Origin: Sediminibacillus dalangtanensis
GTDB lineage: Bacteria; Bacillota; Bacilli; Bacillales; Amphibacillaceae
Length of the DNA: 64,000 bases
Assembly: GCF_017792025.1 (NCBI RefSeq)
Contig: NZ_CP046956.1
Location: 3,596,001-3,660,000 of the forward strand
Direction of reading: 5' to 3'
Part shown: positions 1-9,085 of the stretch, in pieces
Position numbering within the stretch: the stretch's first letter is position 1
Layout: every line of letters begins with the position of its first letter
The notes under the pieces: generated by a model
Seen by the model: the letters and a program-made list of their open reading frames with translations, nothing else
Told to the model about the DNA's origin: nothing
Databases searched by the model: none
Program-made: the position numbers and the translations under genes

Positions 1-4
1 TTTA

Positions 5-37
5 TTGAAGAGATAGTTATCATCTCTTCAAGGGAGG
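5..37 (+). promoter_or_regulatory. 5' hairpin next to the ribosome binding site
   Basis: A perfect 10-bp inverted repeat (TTGAAGAGAT at 5-14 and ATCTCTTCAA at 22-31, 7-nt loop) lies directly before the GGGAGG ribosome binding site at 32-37 of the following gene. The loop is small enough to fold in mRNA. It could be a 5' stabilising hairpin, an operator, or the end of a terminator for an upstream gene outside the window; no T-tract follows it, which argues against a terminator. Confidence 0.5.
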
Positions 38-42
38 ACCCT

Positions 43-1392
43 ATGAAAAACAAAAATTATACATTGGCTGACCATTTTAAATTTATCATTCCTTCATTGA
101 TCGGCATTTTCCTTTTTATGACCCCTATCGCTGTCGATGGCGAGGTGACGATTCCGATTGCCATCCTGTCCAACTGGCTGCAGGATTTATTGGCTGATCA
201 GCTTTCTGCGATTATGACGATCATCATTTCCATTACAGCGATTGCCAGTCTGATAGTGAAACTGGCCGGAAAGCAAGTGCTTAATGGCTATCCTTTTTTT
301 CAGCAGCTATTCCATGTCAGCTGGTTTTGGCTGATAACCCGGATTGCGGCAATGGTTTTCGCCATCATGGTTTATTTCGAATTAGGCCATGAGGCGATTT
401 ATTCTGCAGATACCGGCGCTTTTATTCTCGGAGATTTGCTGCATGTGTTATTTAGCGTATTTTTATTTGCCGGCTTGTTCCTGCCGCTTTTATTGAACTA
501 TGGACTGCTGGAACTGTTCGGCACGATTCTTTCTAAGGTAATGCGCCCCTTATTCAAACTTCCCGGACGGGCATCTATCGACTCGCTTGCCTCGTGGCTT
601 GGAGACGGAACGATCGGTGTTTTGCTTACGAGCAAGCAATATGAAGAAGGGTACTATACCAAACGGGAAGCTGCGGTTATCGGTACAACCTTCTCGATCG
701 TTTCCATCACCTTTACGCTTGTGGTTATAGCCGAAGTGGGGCTGATGGATATGTTCCTTCCTTTCTATGCAACTGTCCTGTTGGCAGGATTTGTGGCTGC
801 TTTAATTATGCCGCGGATTCCGCCGCTTTCGCGCAAAGCGGATACGTATGCAGACGACAGCAGCCAAATGAAAGACGAAGGGATTCCGGAAGGTCAGAAC
901 ATCTTTACTTGGGGATACCGGCAGGCGGTCAACCGCGGCGGTCAGGAAACAAGCGTGTTGAAATTTTTTAAACAGGGTGCCCAAAACGCACTGGATATGT
1001 GGATGGGTGTTGCTCCTGTTGTCATGGCGTTCGGTCTTGTCGCCTTGATTCTTGCAGAATACACACCGTTTTTCCAATGGCTTGGTGTTCCGTTTATTCC
1101 GTTATTGGAAATAATGCAGATCCCAAATGCCACGGAGGCTTCCCAAACGATTTTGGTCGGCTTTGCTGATATGTTCCTGCCTGCGATAATCGGAAGCTCG
1201 ATCGAGAGCGAGCTTACCAGGTTCGTGATTGCAGCACTTTCCGTCACCCAGTTGGTTTATATGTCTGAAGTCGGGGGACTGCTGCTTGGTTCCAAGGTAC
1301 CGGTGAAGTTTTATGAGTTGGTGATTATTTTTCTTGAGCGGACCATCATTACCTTGCCGATCATCGTACTGGTAGCCCACCTCATTTTTTAG
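43..1392 (+). CDS. YjiH family membrane protein (nucleoside-recognition/Gate domain)
   Basis: The 449-residue protein is very hydrophobic with about ten membrane segments, a charged loop near residues 260-300, and the Gate-type features of YjiH proteins (GDGTIGVLLTSKQYEEGYYT around residue 190; a second Gate-like segment with FADMFLPAIIG near 375). YjiH-type proteins are inner-membrane proteins of uncertain substrate, related to nucleoside transporter domains and spore maturation proteins SpmA/SpmB. GGGAGG lies six bases before ATG. It is transcribed alone: an intrinsic terminator follows at 1594-1628 and the next gene is on the other strand. The family call is firm; the transported substrate is unknown. 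Confidence 0.75.
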   Translation: MKNKNYTLADHFKFIIPSLIGIFLFMTPIAVDGEVTIPIAILSNWLQDLLADQLSAIMTIIISITAIASLIVKLAGKQVLNGYPFFQQLFHVSWFWLITRIAAMVFAIMVYFELGHEAIYSADTGAFILGDLLHVLFSVFLFAGLFLPLLLNYGLLELFGTILSKVMRPLFKLPGRASIDSLASWLGDGTIGVLLTSKQYEEGYYTKREAAVIGTTFSIVSITFTLVVIAEVGLMDMFLPFYATVLLAGFVAALIMPRIPPLSRKADTYADDSSQMKDEGIPEGQNIFTWGYRQAVNRGGQETSVLKFFKQGAQNALDMWMGVAPVVMAFGLVALILAEYTPFFQWLGVPFIPLLEIMQIPNATEASQTILVGFADMFLPAIIGSSIESELTRFVIAALSVTQLVYMSEVGGLLLGSKVPVKFYELVIIFLERTIITLPIIVLVAHLIF

Positions 1393-1593
1393 TTCGTCTT
1401 TTCCTCGCTTCCGCATTTCAATTTTCCGCCGGAGCGGGTGCGGTGGTTAAGCAAAGACTCTTTTTCTAATAGCCGTATCACCTATCTCTTTTAGAGAAGT
1501 CTTCAAATTTGCCGGATAAAGCACGACCTCCTAAACAATGATGCTATCATTATTCTTTGTAAGGTTCTAACTTGATAAAAAGGATATCTAAAA

Positions 1594-1628
1594 AAATGAC
1601 CCAGCCTGTTATGCAGGTTGGGTCATTT
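1594..1628. terminator. Bidirectional intrinsic terminator
   Basis: AAATGACCCAGCCTG and its near-perfect complement form a 15-bp stem around TTAT, with A-tract before and T-rich sequence after. It serves the convergent YjiH and acyltransferase genes. Confidence 0.8.
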
Positions 1629-1638
1629 ATCTATGTCA

Positions 1639-2640
1639 TCACCGCTGCTTGCGGTGGGAGAAAAGCTTTTCCTTCAACAGGGAAGCATTGCCTTCAATAA
1701 ACGGCTGCCAGATGGTAAGCATTGTTTTGTTGGATAGTACTAGCACGATTGCCATGGAAACGGCCGCAAAACCAATGATATCGACTGGATGGTTGTAGAA
1801 AAGCCAGTCTTCCTGGCGGATATATTGAATGAAAAATCCGTGAAGCAAGTAAACATACAACGTCCGCTTCCCAAATTCGGTCCATAATCCAGGCGTCCGC
1901 GGTACCCAGGCGAAGATGCTGAAAGTCATAACCAGCGCAGAAGCATAGACGGCCAGTCTAGAAAGTCCACCCGAAGTGGACGCATCCATCGCTGCGTACG
2001 ACTTGGATCCGAGCAGCCAGTCTGTTGAAAAATCAGGATAGATACTTATAACCAAAACGGCTGCTGTCATGATGATAAGCGACGCCGATTTCACCAGCTT
2101 GGTTTTTGCCAGCATCACCTGTTCTTTGGTCAGCCAATAGCCAAGCAGGAAAAATGGAAAAAAGACAAACGTTCTGGATAAACTGAACGAATGGCCGATA
2201 GTGTCAAAATAACCAACCATTATTCCCAGCATGACTGCTGCTGCGAGACCTTTGAACATCGGCAGCTTGCTGAATACAATTAATAGCAAGTGCCAACAGA
2301 ACAAGCTGAATAAGAACCAAAGGGACCAGTGGGGGTAAAAAGGAGCTGCCATCCAGTCCCCTTTTCCGATAAAAAAGTAATAGATGGTATAGAACAATTG
2401 GAAAATCATGTACGGTAAAAGCAGTTTTTTCGATAACTTTACGATATACCCCTTACTTCCCGATCCTTTGGCAAAGAATCCCGATAACAGGATAAACGCC
2501 GGCATGTGAAATAGATAAATCCAATGATATAAAACATTGATTACTGCTGAATCGGTTTTTAGCGGTTGAATCAAGTGACCGAAAACAACCAGAAAAATCA
2601 GCAGGAACTTGGCATTGTCAAAAAAAGCATCCCTCTTCAT
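1639..2640 (-). CDS. Membrane acyltransferase, acyltransferase-3 family
   Basis: This 333-residue polytopic membrane protein begins with the acyltransferase-3 signature, FDNAKFLLIFLVVFGH, whose Asp and His are typical of the family. These proteins move acyl groups (often acetyl) onto extracytoplasmic sugars or peptidoglycan. About ten hydrophobic segments follow. An ATG nine bases upstream would sit one base after GGAGGA, so the ATG at 2640, nine bases from the Shine-Dalgarno, is preferred. It stands alone, so neighbours do not reveal the acceptor. B. subtilis YkrP-like proteins are the nearest kind I recognise. Confidence 0.75.
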   Translation of the reverse strand: MKRDAFFDNAKFLLIFLVVFGHLIQPLKTDSAVINVLYHWIYLFHMPAFILLSGFFAKGSGSKGYIVKLSKKLLLPYMIFQLFYTIYYFFIGKGDWMAAPFYPHWSLWFLFSLFCWHLLLIVFSKLPMFKGLAAAVMLGIMVGYFDTIGHSFSLSRTFVFFPFFLLGYWLTKEQVMLAKTKLVKSASLIIMTAAVLVISIYPDFSTDWLLGSKSYAAMDASTSGGLSRLAVYASALVMTFSIFAWVPRTPGLWTEFGKRTLYVYLLHGFFIQYIRQEDWLFYNHPVDIIGFAAVSMAIVLVLSNKTMLTIWQPFIEGNASLLKEKLFSHRKQR

Positions 2641-2808
2641 CGTTCTCATTCCTCCGCGAAAAAAATCATCATACTTTTCTTCCTGTTTAATTAATACCCA
2701 TTCTAATCATCTTTTCGCATCCTGATGAACGATTTAAAGAGGTTGTTATGGAATTGACATGTAACTTAAACAGCTTGTAAAAAAAATGCAAAGCCTTGCA
2801 AAAACTTT

Positions 2809-2845
2809 ACCCTGTTACAGTGGTAACAGGGTGGGGGACTGACCC
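2809..2845 (-). terminator. Hairpin with a GGGTCAGTCCC half-element downstream of ku
   Basis: ACCCTGTTAC (2809-2818) pairs perfectly with GTAACAGGGT (2823-2832) around AGTG; on the minus strand it is followed by TAAAGTTTTTG, a plausible terminator for ku. Bases 2832-2845 carry GGGGGACTGACCC, one arm of the palindrome family seen elsewhere in the window. Confidence 0.6.
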
Positions 2846-2847
2846 TT

Positions 2848-3702
2848 TTATGCATTTTTTTTCATTTTCTTTTTTGGTTTTTTCGGGCTGGTGGTTTTTT
2901 TCTTTTCTGCTGGCTGGTCTGGTTTATCGTTTTTGGCTCTATCCAGCGAAGCTTCGAGCGCTTCCATCAAGTTATGGACATTGTCAGGAACTGGCTTATC
3001 TTGAGCAGTCGCTGTTTCATCGGCGTTTTTCTTCTCTTCGATTAAATCGAGCAGTGCTGTCCGGTAATTGTCTTTATATTTTTCCGGGTCGAATTCACTT
3101 GTTAGCTGATCAATCAACATTTTTGCCGTATCCAGTTCTTTCGGGTCTGCTTTGGCATCTTCAGGGACATTCGGCACTTCTTTCACGTCTCTTACTTCGT
3201 CTGGATAATGGATGGTTTCCACGACCAGTGTATTTTCGTACACTCTGATGGCAGCCAATTGCTCTTTAGAGCGGATCACCATCTTGGCTACCCCTATTTT
3301 CCCGCTGTCAGCCAAGGCTTGTCTTAGGAGGGTGTACGCTTTTCCTCCCCCTTCATTAGGCGATAAATAATAGCTTTTTTCAAAGTAAATCGGATCGATT
3401 TCCTCCAGTTGTACGAAATCAACGATTTCCACGGCTTTATCCGTGTGCTCTTCCTGCAGTTCAGCCATCTCCTCGTCGGTCAGCACAACAAATTTGTTTT
3501 TCGCATATTCGAAGGCCTTGACGATCTCTTCGGATTCCACTTCTCTTTCACATACCGGACAGACCTTTTGGTATTTAATCGGTGATTGACACTCCTTATG
3601 CAGTTGCCGCAATTTAACATCTTTGTTTTCCGTTGCGGCATGGAGCTTCACCGGAATATTGACCAGTCCGAAGCTGATTGTCCCTTTCCACATCGTGTGC
3701 AT
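2848..3702 (-). CDS. ku: Ku protein, non-homologous end joining
   Basis: This is the bacterial Ku homodimer subunit that encircles broken DNA ends and recruits LigD. The 284-residue product opens with the typical MHTMWKGTISFGLVNIPVKL, contains the CxxC pair of the Ku beta-barrel (KVCPVCERE near residue 50), and ends in a lysine-rich tail (residues 260-284) that commonly binds DNA. The ATG at 3702 has AAAGGAGG six bases upstream; an upstream start would add 22 unrelated residues. The gene is divergent from ligD, 126 bp apart, as in the B. subtilis ykoV/ykoU arrangement, where the pair protects germinating spores. Confidence 0.95.
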   Translation of the reverse strand: MHTMWKGTISFGLVNIPVKLHAATENKDVKLRQLHKECQSPIKYQKVCPVCEREVESEEIVKAFEYAKNKFVVLTDEEMAELQEEHTDKAVEIVDFVQLEEIDPIYFEKSYYLSPNEGGGKAYTLLRQALADSGKIGVAKMVIRSKEQLAAIRVYENTLVVETIHYPDEVRDVKEVPNVPEDAKADPKELDTAKMLIDQLTSEFDPEKYKDNYRTALLDLIEEKKNADETATAQDKPVPDNVHNLMEALEASLDRAKNDKPDQPAEKKKTTSPKKPKKKMKKNA

Positions 3703-3828
3703 GATTATCCTCCTTTCTTGCTTGCTTATGCTTATTTTGTCGAAATCGCCAGGATTTATGACTAACACCTATGCAAAAAGAAAAGACTATTTATGATAAC
3801 GATCACTGGATAAAGGAAGATTACAACG

Positions 3829-5652
3829 ATGAAACTGATGCAGCCAATTGCCAACGAATCAATACCAAAAGGGAAAGAATGGGTGTTTGAAACAAAATAC
3901 GATGGGTTCAGAGCGGTTCTCTACTGGAAAAAGGACAGCATCAAATTGATTAGCCGTAATGGTAAGGACTTAAGCAAGAACTTTCCAGAGATTCTTGCAT
4001 TTTGCCGAAAAGAGCAGCAACGGGTGGAAGAACTGCTTCCGTTAACGCTGGACGGGGAAATCGTCATCCTTAATACACCCTACCAGGCCAACTTTCCGCT
4101 GATCCAACAGCGCGGGCGCTTTAAAACAGAAACCACGATTGCAAAAGCAGCCAAAGTACGTCCAGCCCACTTCCTTTGTTTTGATTTGCTGTTACTGGAA
4201 GAGAAAGATTTATGTGCCTTAACTTACCTGGAACGCAAAGAAAAATTGGCTGATTTATTTAATCAGCTGGAAGTCAGGCGGCCGGTTGATTGGGCCAAAC
4301 GGCTTGGCTACATAGAAAGTTTTGATAACTGGAAAAAACTGTGGATAAAGATCACAGAGCATCGAGGAGAAGGCATGGTCGGGAAACGGCGTGAAAGTCG
4401 TTATGTTCCCGGAAAAACTCACCGCGATTGGCTTAAAGTGAAAAATTGGCGGGTTATCAGCTGCATCATCACTGGTTACTCGCTTTCCAATGGCTATTTT
4501 GATGCAGCTGTTTATCGTGATGAAGCACTCGTTTCGATTGGAAAATTCAAGCACGGATTAGAGGGAGAACCACTGGCTATGCTGAAAAAATTGGCCGATT
4601 CTAAAGGGGAAAAGACAGGGAATGAAGTCAAGCTACCACCAGCGATTTGTGTGGATATCCATTGCCTGGATATTCAGGACGGTGAACTTCGTGAACCGGT
4701 TTTTCGTGGCTTCCGGATTGATTTACAGCCCGAGCAGTGTACCTGGCAACGGGCTAAACAAGGACTGGCTATGCTGCCTTCAAGCATTGACTTGAGCAAT
4801 CAGGAAAAGCCATTTTATCCGAAAAAAAAGCTAGCGAAAGGGGACTTGGTTCATTATCTTCGGAAAATTTCCCCTTATATGCTTCCGTTTCTGAAAAACA
4901 GGGCGCTCACGGTCATTCGCTGCCCTGAAGGAGTGGATGGGGATTCCTTCTTTCAGAAGCATTTACCAGATTATGCACCGGATTTTCTGGCTGGAGACAA
5001 AAGCGGCGAAGACACCCTGCTCCACTGCAGCTCATCCGAAGCACTAGTCTGGCTTGGCAATCATGGCGCCATGGAATATCACGTCCCTTTTCAATATATG
5101 GGAGGGACTGACCCCATTGAAATCGTATTTGATTTAGATCCGCCTTCGATTAGTGAGTTCCGTCTTGCCGTCTGTGCGGCACAGTTGTTGAAAAAGATGC
5201 TTGATCAGCTGCTGCTGAAATCGTTTGTAAAGACTTCGGGAAATAAAGGAATACAAGTTTACATACCCATCCCGGAAAACAGTCTTTCCTACAACGATAC
5301 AGCGACTTTTACGCAAGCATTGGCAATGCTTTTGGTCAAACAGCATGATGATTTGTTCACTACCGAGAGGCTGAAAAAGAATCGTGGTAACAAGCTTTAT
5401 GTGGACTATGTTCAGCATGGCAGGGACAAAACATTGATCGCCCCCTATTCACCACGAAAAAACGATGCTGCCACGGTATCTGCACCATTGTTTTGGGAAG
5501 AAATCACCGAGCGGCTTTCCCCTGACCAGTTCACACTGGAAAACACCGTCCAGCGGGTACAAGAAAAAGGCTGCCCCTTTGCCGGATATAACCAGGCAAG
5601 AGACAGCCAAAATCTAGAACAGTTAAAACAATTTATTAGCAAAAGCAATTAA
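3829..5652 (+). CDS. ligD: ATP-dependent DNA ligase/polymerase LigD
   Basis: LigD repairs double-strand breaks together with Ku. The 607 residues (B. subtilis LigD has 611) run ligase then polymerase. The ligase part has the adenylated lysine K23 in TKYDGFR, motif III LDGEIVI near residue 73, EGMVGKR near 185 and KVKNWR near 210, then an OB fold to about residue 300. The primase-polymerase domain (about 320-600) carries the metal-binding DLD in EIVFDLDPP. There is no 3'-phosphoesterase domain, as in other Bacillus LigD proteins. AAAGGAAG precedes the ATG. It converges with the aminopeptidase gene, leaving only two bases between stop codons. Confidence 0.95.
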   Translation: MKLMQPIANESIPKGKEWVFETKYDGFRAVLYWKKDSIKLISRNGKDLSKNFPEILAFCRKEQQRVEELLPLTLDGEIVILNTPYQANFPLIQQRGRFKTETTIAKAAKVRPAHFLCFDLLLLEEKDLCALTYLERKEKLADLFNQLEVRRPVDWAKRLGYIESFDNWKKLWIKITEHRGEGMVGKRRESRYVPGKTHRDWLKVKNWRVISCIITGYSLSNGYFDAAVYRDEALVSIGKFKHGLEGEPLAMLKKLADSKGEKTGNEVKLPPAICVDIHCLDIQDGELREPVFRGFRIDLQPEQCTWQRAKQGLAMLPSSIDLSNQEKPFYPKKKLAKGDLVHYLRKISPYMLPFLKNRALTVIRCPEGVDGDSFFQKHLPDYAPDFLAGDKSGEDTLLHCSSSEALVWLGNHGAMEYHVPFQYMGGTDPIEIVFDLDPPSISEFRLAVCAAQLLKKMLDQLLLKSFVKTSGNKGIQVYIPIPENSLSYNDTATFTQALAMLLVKQHDDLFTTERLKKNRGNKLYVDYVQHGRDKTLIAPYSPRKNDAATVSAPLFWEEITERLSPDQFTLENTVQRVQEKGCPFAGYNQARDSQNLEQLKQFISKSN

Positions 5653-5654
5653 AT

Positions 5655-6896
5655 TCAGGAAAATGATATCGCCCAGCTTCCGTTACGGAAGACCGGCTCT
5701 TTGCTACCATCCTGCGTAACCCCGTCAATGTCCAGCTGAGCAGATCCCATCATGAAGTCTTCGTGGTTAAGACTATCATTTACTCCGTGCTCGTCTAACT
5801 GCTGCTTGTCCATTTCCGGACCATGCTCTATATTTGTCGGGTATGCTTTTCCCAACGCCAAATGACATGAAGCATTTTCATCAAACAAGGTGTTGAAAAA
5901 GATGATTTTAGACTGGGAGATCGGGGATTCGTGCGGAACTAGCGCGACTTCCCCCAGTCGGCGTGAGCCTTCATCCGTATCAAGCAAGTGTTGCAGGGTT
6001 TCTTCTCCTTTTTCTGCAGAAAACGAGACAACCTTCCCTTTTTCAAAGGTCAACGAAAAGTTCTCAATTAAATTGCCGCCATAGCTCAAAGGCTTGGTGC
6101 TTTTCACCGTCCCATTCACCCCATACTTGTGCGGCATGGTGAAAACTTCCTCCGTAGGCATGTTCGGGTTGAACTCGACTCCTCCAGCAGAAACAGCCGA
6201 GCCGCCGTGCCAAATATGATTTTCTGGCAGATCGATGGTCAAATCGGTTCCATCCGCTCGATAGATAAGCTGCTTGTATTGTTTATCATTCAAGTACGCA
6301 CGTGCTTTGCGCAGCGTTTCATTGTGGTCTGCCCAGGCTTTGACCGGGTCTTCCTGATCGACACGGGTGATGCTGAAGATTTTTTCCCATAACTTTTCCT
6401 GCGCTTCTTCAGAAGAGAGATCTGGAAAAACTTTTTTCGACCAGGCAGCTGTCGGATATCCGACAATCGACCAGCATACCTTATCATTCATGATATAGTC
6501 CCGGTACTCACTGAGTGCTTCACCGCCTGCCTTGTTGGCTGCTGCGATTCGCTTGCCATCGATATCCTTCAGTAAGTCGGGATTTTCTCCATAAATCGTA
6601 AGTAATGCGTAGCCATCCTTGACCATTTCTTCCAGTCCCTGCGCTTTCCATTTCGGATAATTTTCCAGGACTTCCATCGGAGCATTTTTCATTTTCAAGT
6701 AAGTAAGTGTTTCATCGTTCCATTCCAAATGGACATTTTTAGCGCCTGCCTGATAAGCTTCTTTCACTACCATTCGTGTGAATTCGGCAGCTTCCACAGG
6801 AGCATTGATAATCAGACCCTGTCCTTTTTGCAGGTTGACACCTGTTTGAACCGCCAATCTGGCATACTTTTTCAATGCCTCAGCATGATTACCCAT
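5655..6896 (-). CDS. M29 family aminopeptidase (AmpS/AmpT-like), copy 1
   Basis: Cytoplasmic metallo-aminopeptidase of family M29, which removes N-terminal residues from peptides using a two-metal site. The 413-residue product has the conserved C-terminal blocks that carry the ligands: NMPTEEVFT, LVPHESPISQS, FDENASCHLALG and DFMMGSAQLDIDG. The N-terminal half has NAPVEAAEFTRMVV, typical of the family. A second, clearly homologous gene of the same length lies at 25669-26910. It is a single gene; a hairpin at 7038-7077 lies just upstream. The family is certain, substrate preference is not. Confidence 0.9.
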   Translation of the reverse strand: MGNHAEALKKYARLAVQTGVNLQKGQGLIINAPVEAAEFTRMVVKEAYQAGAKNVHLEWNDETLTYLKMKNAPMEVLENYPKWKAQGLEEMVKDGYALLTIYGENPDLLKDIDGKRIAAANKAGGEALSEYRDYIMNDKVCWSIVGYPTAAWSKKVFPDLSSEEAQEKLWEKIFSITRVDQEDPVKAWADHNETLRKARAYLNDKQYKQLIYRADGTDLTIDLPENHIWHGGSAVSAGGVEFNPNMPTEEVFTMPHKYGVNGTVKSTKPLSYGGNLIENFSLTFEKGKVVSFSAEKGEETLQHLLDTDEGSRRLGEVALVPHESPISQSKIIFFNTLFDENASCHLALGKAYPTNIEHGPEMDKQQLDEHGVNDSLNHEDFMMGSAQLDIDGVTQDGSKEPVFRNGSWAISFS

Positions 6897-7037
6897 TCAT
6901 AAAACTTCCCTTCACTTTTTCTTCCATTATTCCACAAATCTCGAAGTAAAGATAGTAGACAATTGGAAAAATTCGATCGTTCTGCTTTAACTGCCAGTTC
7001 TATGACCGCCAAGCAAGCGCCACCCTCAAATAAAATT

Positions 7038-7077
7038 AAGAAAAGCAAGCCACTAGGGAAAATGGTTTGCTTTTCTT
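7038..7077 (-). terminator. Terminator of the zinc-binding lipoprotein gene
   Basis: AAGAAAAGCAAGCCA pairs with TGGTTTGCTTTTCTT around a 10-nt loop. On the minus strand it lies about 40 bp past the zinc-binding lipoprotein stop codon, so that gene appears to be transcribed without partners. Confidence 0.75.
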
Positions 7078-7119
7078 GTAACGATGATTAAACCGTTGGA
7101 GCGAACGAACTCCCATTAA

Positions 7120-8157
7120 TTATTGGATGGCTGTTTTTATCGTTTCCAGGTTTTTTTCCATCAAACTAAAATAGTCTTCTTGGTTTTCAATGTCCTCTTC
7201 GGTCAGTACGGCCAAGTTATGGACACGAAGTGTTTCAGCGCCAATTTCTTTTTGGACTACCTCTGCGACTCGCGGGGTTACATTTTGCTCAAAGAGAATG
7301 TATTGCAAATCATGTTCTTCAGATTCTTCGATAATGGTTTCCAATTGTTTTTGGGATGGCTCCTGGGCGGTTGATAAACCAGATACAGCAATCTGTTCAA
7401 GACCATAAGCATCTTCCCAGTACCCAAAAGCGGCATGTGAAACAAGGATTTCCCGTTTCTCCCCATTTTCCACCGTCTGATGGAAAGATTGATCTAATTC
7501 GCGCAGTTTTTCCTCCAAATCAGCAAAGTTGTCTTCAAATGCTTGTTGATGTTCTGGCATCAAGTCCACGAGACTGTCCTTAATGTTTTCAGCCAAGTCG
7601 ATTGAACGGATAGGGTCAATCCATACATGCGGATCATAATCACCATGGTCATGCTCTGCTTCTGTTACCCCAGCGTCTGCGGATTCTTCCTCATCTTCTT
7701 CGACATCTTCTCCCTCGTGCTCATGGTCATGTGCTTCTTCTCCATCATGATCATGGCCTGCTTCTCCTTCGTGATCATGATTGTGAGTAGAAGCAAGCAG
7801 GGAAACGCCATCAGTAGCTTCAACCATGGATACATCCTCCGATTCTACTGCTTCAGAAATCGTTTCCGCATAGGATTCCATTCCAGCGCCTATGTAAATA
7901 AAGGCATCCGACTCAGCAATGTCGACCAACGTGTTGGATGTTGGTTCAAATGTATGCGCATCTGCCCCCGCCGGCAGAATTGATTCTACTTCCACATAAT
8001 CTCCGCCGATTTTTTCGGCAAAGTCTTGTAAAGGATATAGGGTCGTATATACTGTCAACTTATCCTTTCCTTCCTCTTCCTGTTGGACCGAAGAAGCTCC
8101 GCATCCGGCCAGCAGCAGGATGAAAAACAGCATACCGAATAATACTTTTTTATTCAT
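7120..8157 (-). CDS. znuA: Zinc ABC transporter substrate-binding lipoprotein
   Basis: A cluster A-I (ZnuA/AdcA-type) metal-binding lipoprotein that captures Zn2+ at the cell surface. It has a lipoprotein signal with lipobox LLAGC, the first ligand region GADAHTFEPT, then an acidic histidine-rich loop (roughly residues 125-178, many HDH and HEHEG steps) and DPHVWIDP. The His/Asp/Glu-rich loop is characteristic of zinc rather than manganese binding proteins. Two ATG codons stand in tandem; the second (8157) is six bases from GGGAGG. A Zur box covers its promoter. No permease or ATPase gene adjoins it, so it must work with a transporter encoded elsewhere. Confidence 0.9.
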   Translation of the reverse strand: MNKKVLFGMLFFILLLAGCGASSVQQEEEGKDKLTVYTTLYPLQDFAEKIGGDYVEVESILPAGADAHTFEPTSNTLVDIAESDAFIYIGAGMESYAETISEAVESEDVSMVEATDGVSLLASTHNHDHEGEAGHDHDGEEAHDHEHEGEDVEEDEEESADAGVTEAEHDHGDYDPHVWIDPIRSIDLAENIKDSLVDLMPEHQQAFEDNFADLEEKLRELDQSFHQTVENGEKREILVSHAAFGYWEDAYGLEQIAVSGLSTAQEPSQKQLETIIEESEEHDLQYILFEQNVTPRVAEVVQKEIGAETLRVHNLAVLTEEDIENQEDYFSLMEKNLETIKTAIQ

Positions 8158-8201
8158 CATTTTCCTCCCCTGAAAATATAGTTGAGTATTGTACCAAAAG
8201 A

Positions 8202-8230
8202 ATTATATCGTAATGATTTCGTTTTGTAAA
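8202..8230 (-). promoter_or_regulatory. Sigma-A promoter with embedded Zur operator
   Basis: On the minus strand TTTACA (8230-8225) and TATAAT (8207-8202) are separated by exactly 17 bp. Between and overlapping them is TCGTAATGATTTCGT (8208-8222), which matches the Bacillus Zur box TCGTAATNATTACGA except at two positions. Zur binding would block RNA polymerase when zinc is sufficient. Confidence 0.8.
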
Positions 8231-8351
8231 TAGGAACGGTTTCGTTTTATAAATATATTGCTTATTCATGGAGCGAACAAAGGAGATTTTCCCCTGTCGA
8301 TTTATCCTGCCGGAATAGGGCAGAGCTGCCATCCACTTTTGGTCAATAAAA

Positions 8352-8380
8352 AATGCCCAAGCAAAAGTTGCTTGAGCATT
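8352..8380 (-). terminator. Terminator of the osmC-family gene
   Basis: AATGCCCAAGCAA pairs with TTGCTTGAGCATT around AAG (one mismatch) and is followed on the minus strand by TTTTTTATTG. Confidence 0.85.
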
Positions 8381-8410
8381 CATGGAAAAATCACTATCAC
8401 TTTCCTCGAA

Positions 8411-8860
8411 TCAGGAAGCAATAGACACATCCGGTTCCAACTGTAATTCGACGTTTCCCATTACCGCCCGGGAAATCATACAAGACTGCTCTGCCTTTTC
8501 GACAAGTTGTCTGACTTTGGCCAATTCCGTTTCAGAGCTTCCTTGTTTAAGGACGACGGACGGACGATGGACGATTTTCTGATAAGTAAAGACCCCGTTC
8601 GTGACATCCACGATTCCCTCTGAATTTAGATCCATACTCTCAAGCGGAAGACCAGCACGCTCAATCATCGCACCGAGTGTAATGATATAACAAGTCGCTG
8701 CAGCTCCCAACAACATTTCATCTGGATTGGTGCCCACCCCCGGTCCATCCATTTCAGGGGGAATGGATATCTTTGTTTTCAGGTTACCTGCTTCGATGCG
8801 ACCAACCGTGTTCCTTCCTCCAGGCCAATCTGCCTTCAAATGAAAAGAGTGCGTTGCCAT
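8411..8860 (-). CDS. OsmC/Ohr family peroxide-detoxifying protein
   Basis: Small cytoplasmic thiol peroxidase family that reduces organic hydroperoxides. The 149 residues contain the two family cysteines about 70 residues apart, C57 in AAATCYI and C127 in AEQSCMIS, and the usual GTNPDEMLLGA block. A GTG sits one codon upstream; the ATG at 8860 is better spaced from AAAGGAAG. It is monocistronic with its own terminator. The subfamily (OsmC, Ohr or YhfA-like) cannot be settled here. Confidence 0.85.
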   Translation of the reverse strand: MATHSFHLKADWPGGRNTVGRIEAGNLKTKISIPPEMDGPGVGTNPDEMLLGAAATCYIITLGAMIERAGLPLESMDLNSEGIVDVTNGVFTYQKIVHRPSVVLKQGSSETELAKVRQLVEKAEQSCMISRAVMGNVELQLEPDVSIAS

Positions 8861-8863
8861 CAC

Positions 8864-9085
8864 AAACTTCCTTTCTATTGCTGAGTCTGTCCTTATTGTA
8901 AGGCGCCTCCTGCATAAAGTGGAAATAAAATGCCTATTCGCTCCAATATAAAGAAATGGGGGAGCATAATAAATCCGATTGAAAAAAAGGGTTGATTACA
9001 CTAAGGAAGAAACAGCGAAGGGCATGCGAATGAACTTAGGAAATAGGAAAGCATTCTGGCTTGATGTATGGGAACAAACACTCCT
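8864..9085. other. Intergenic stretch without a supported gene
   Basis: This is upstream sequence of the OsmC-family gene. An open frame from 8979 runs rightwards into the repeat at 9086-9197 but has no well-spaced ribosome binding site and its translation is not recognisable, so I do not call it a gene. Confidence 0.5.

Noticed and set aside
7627..7983. 118-codon frame opposite the zinc-binding lipoprotein gene
   Set aside because: A mirror image of the histidine/acid-rich loop; the low-complexity coding strand creates it.
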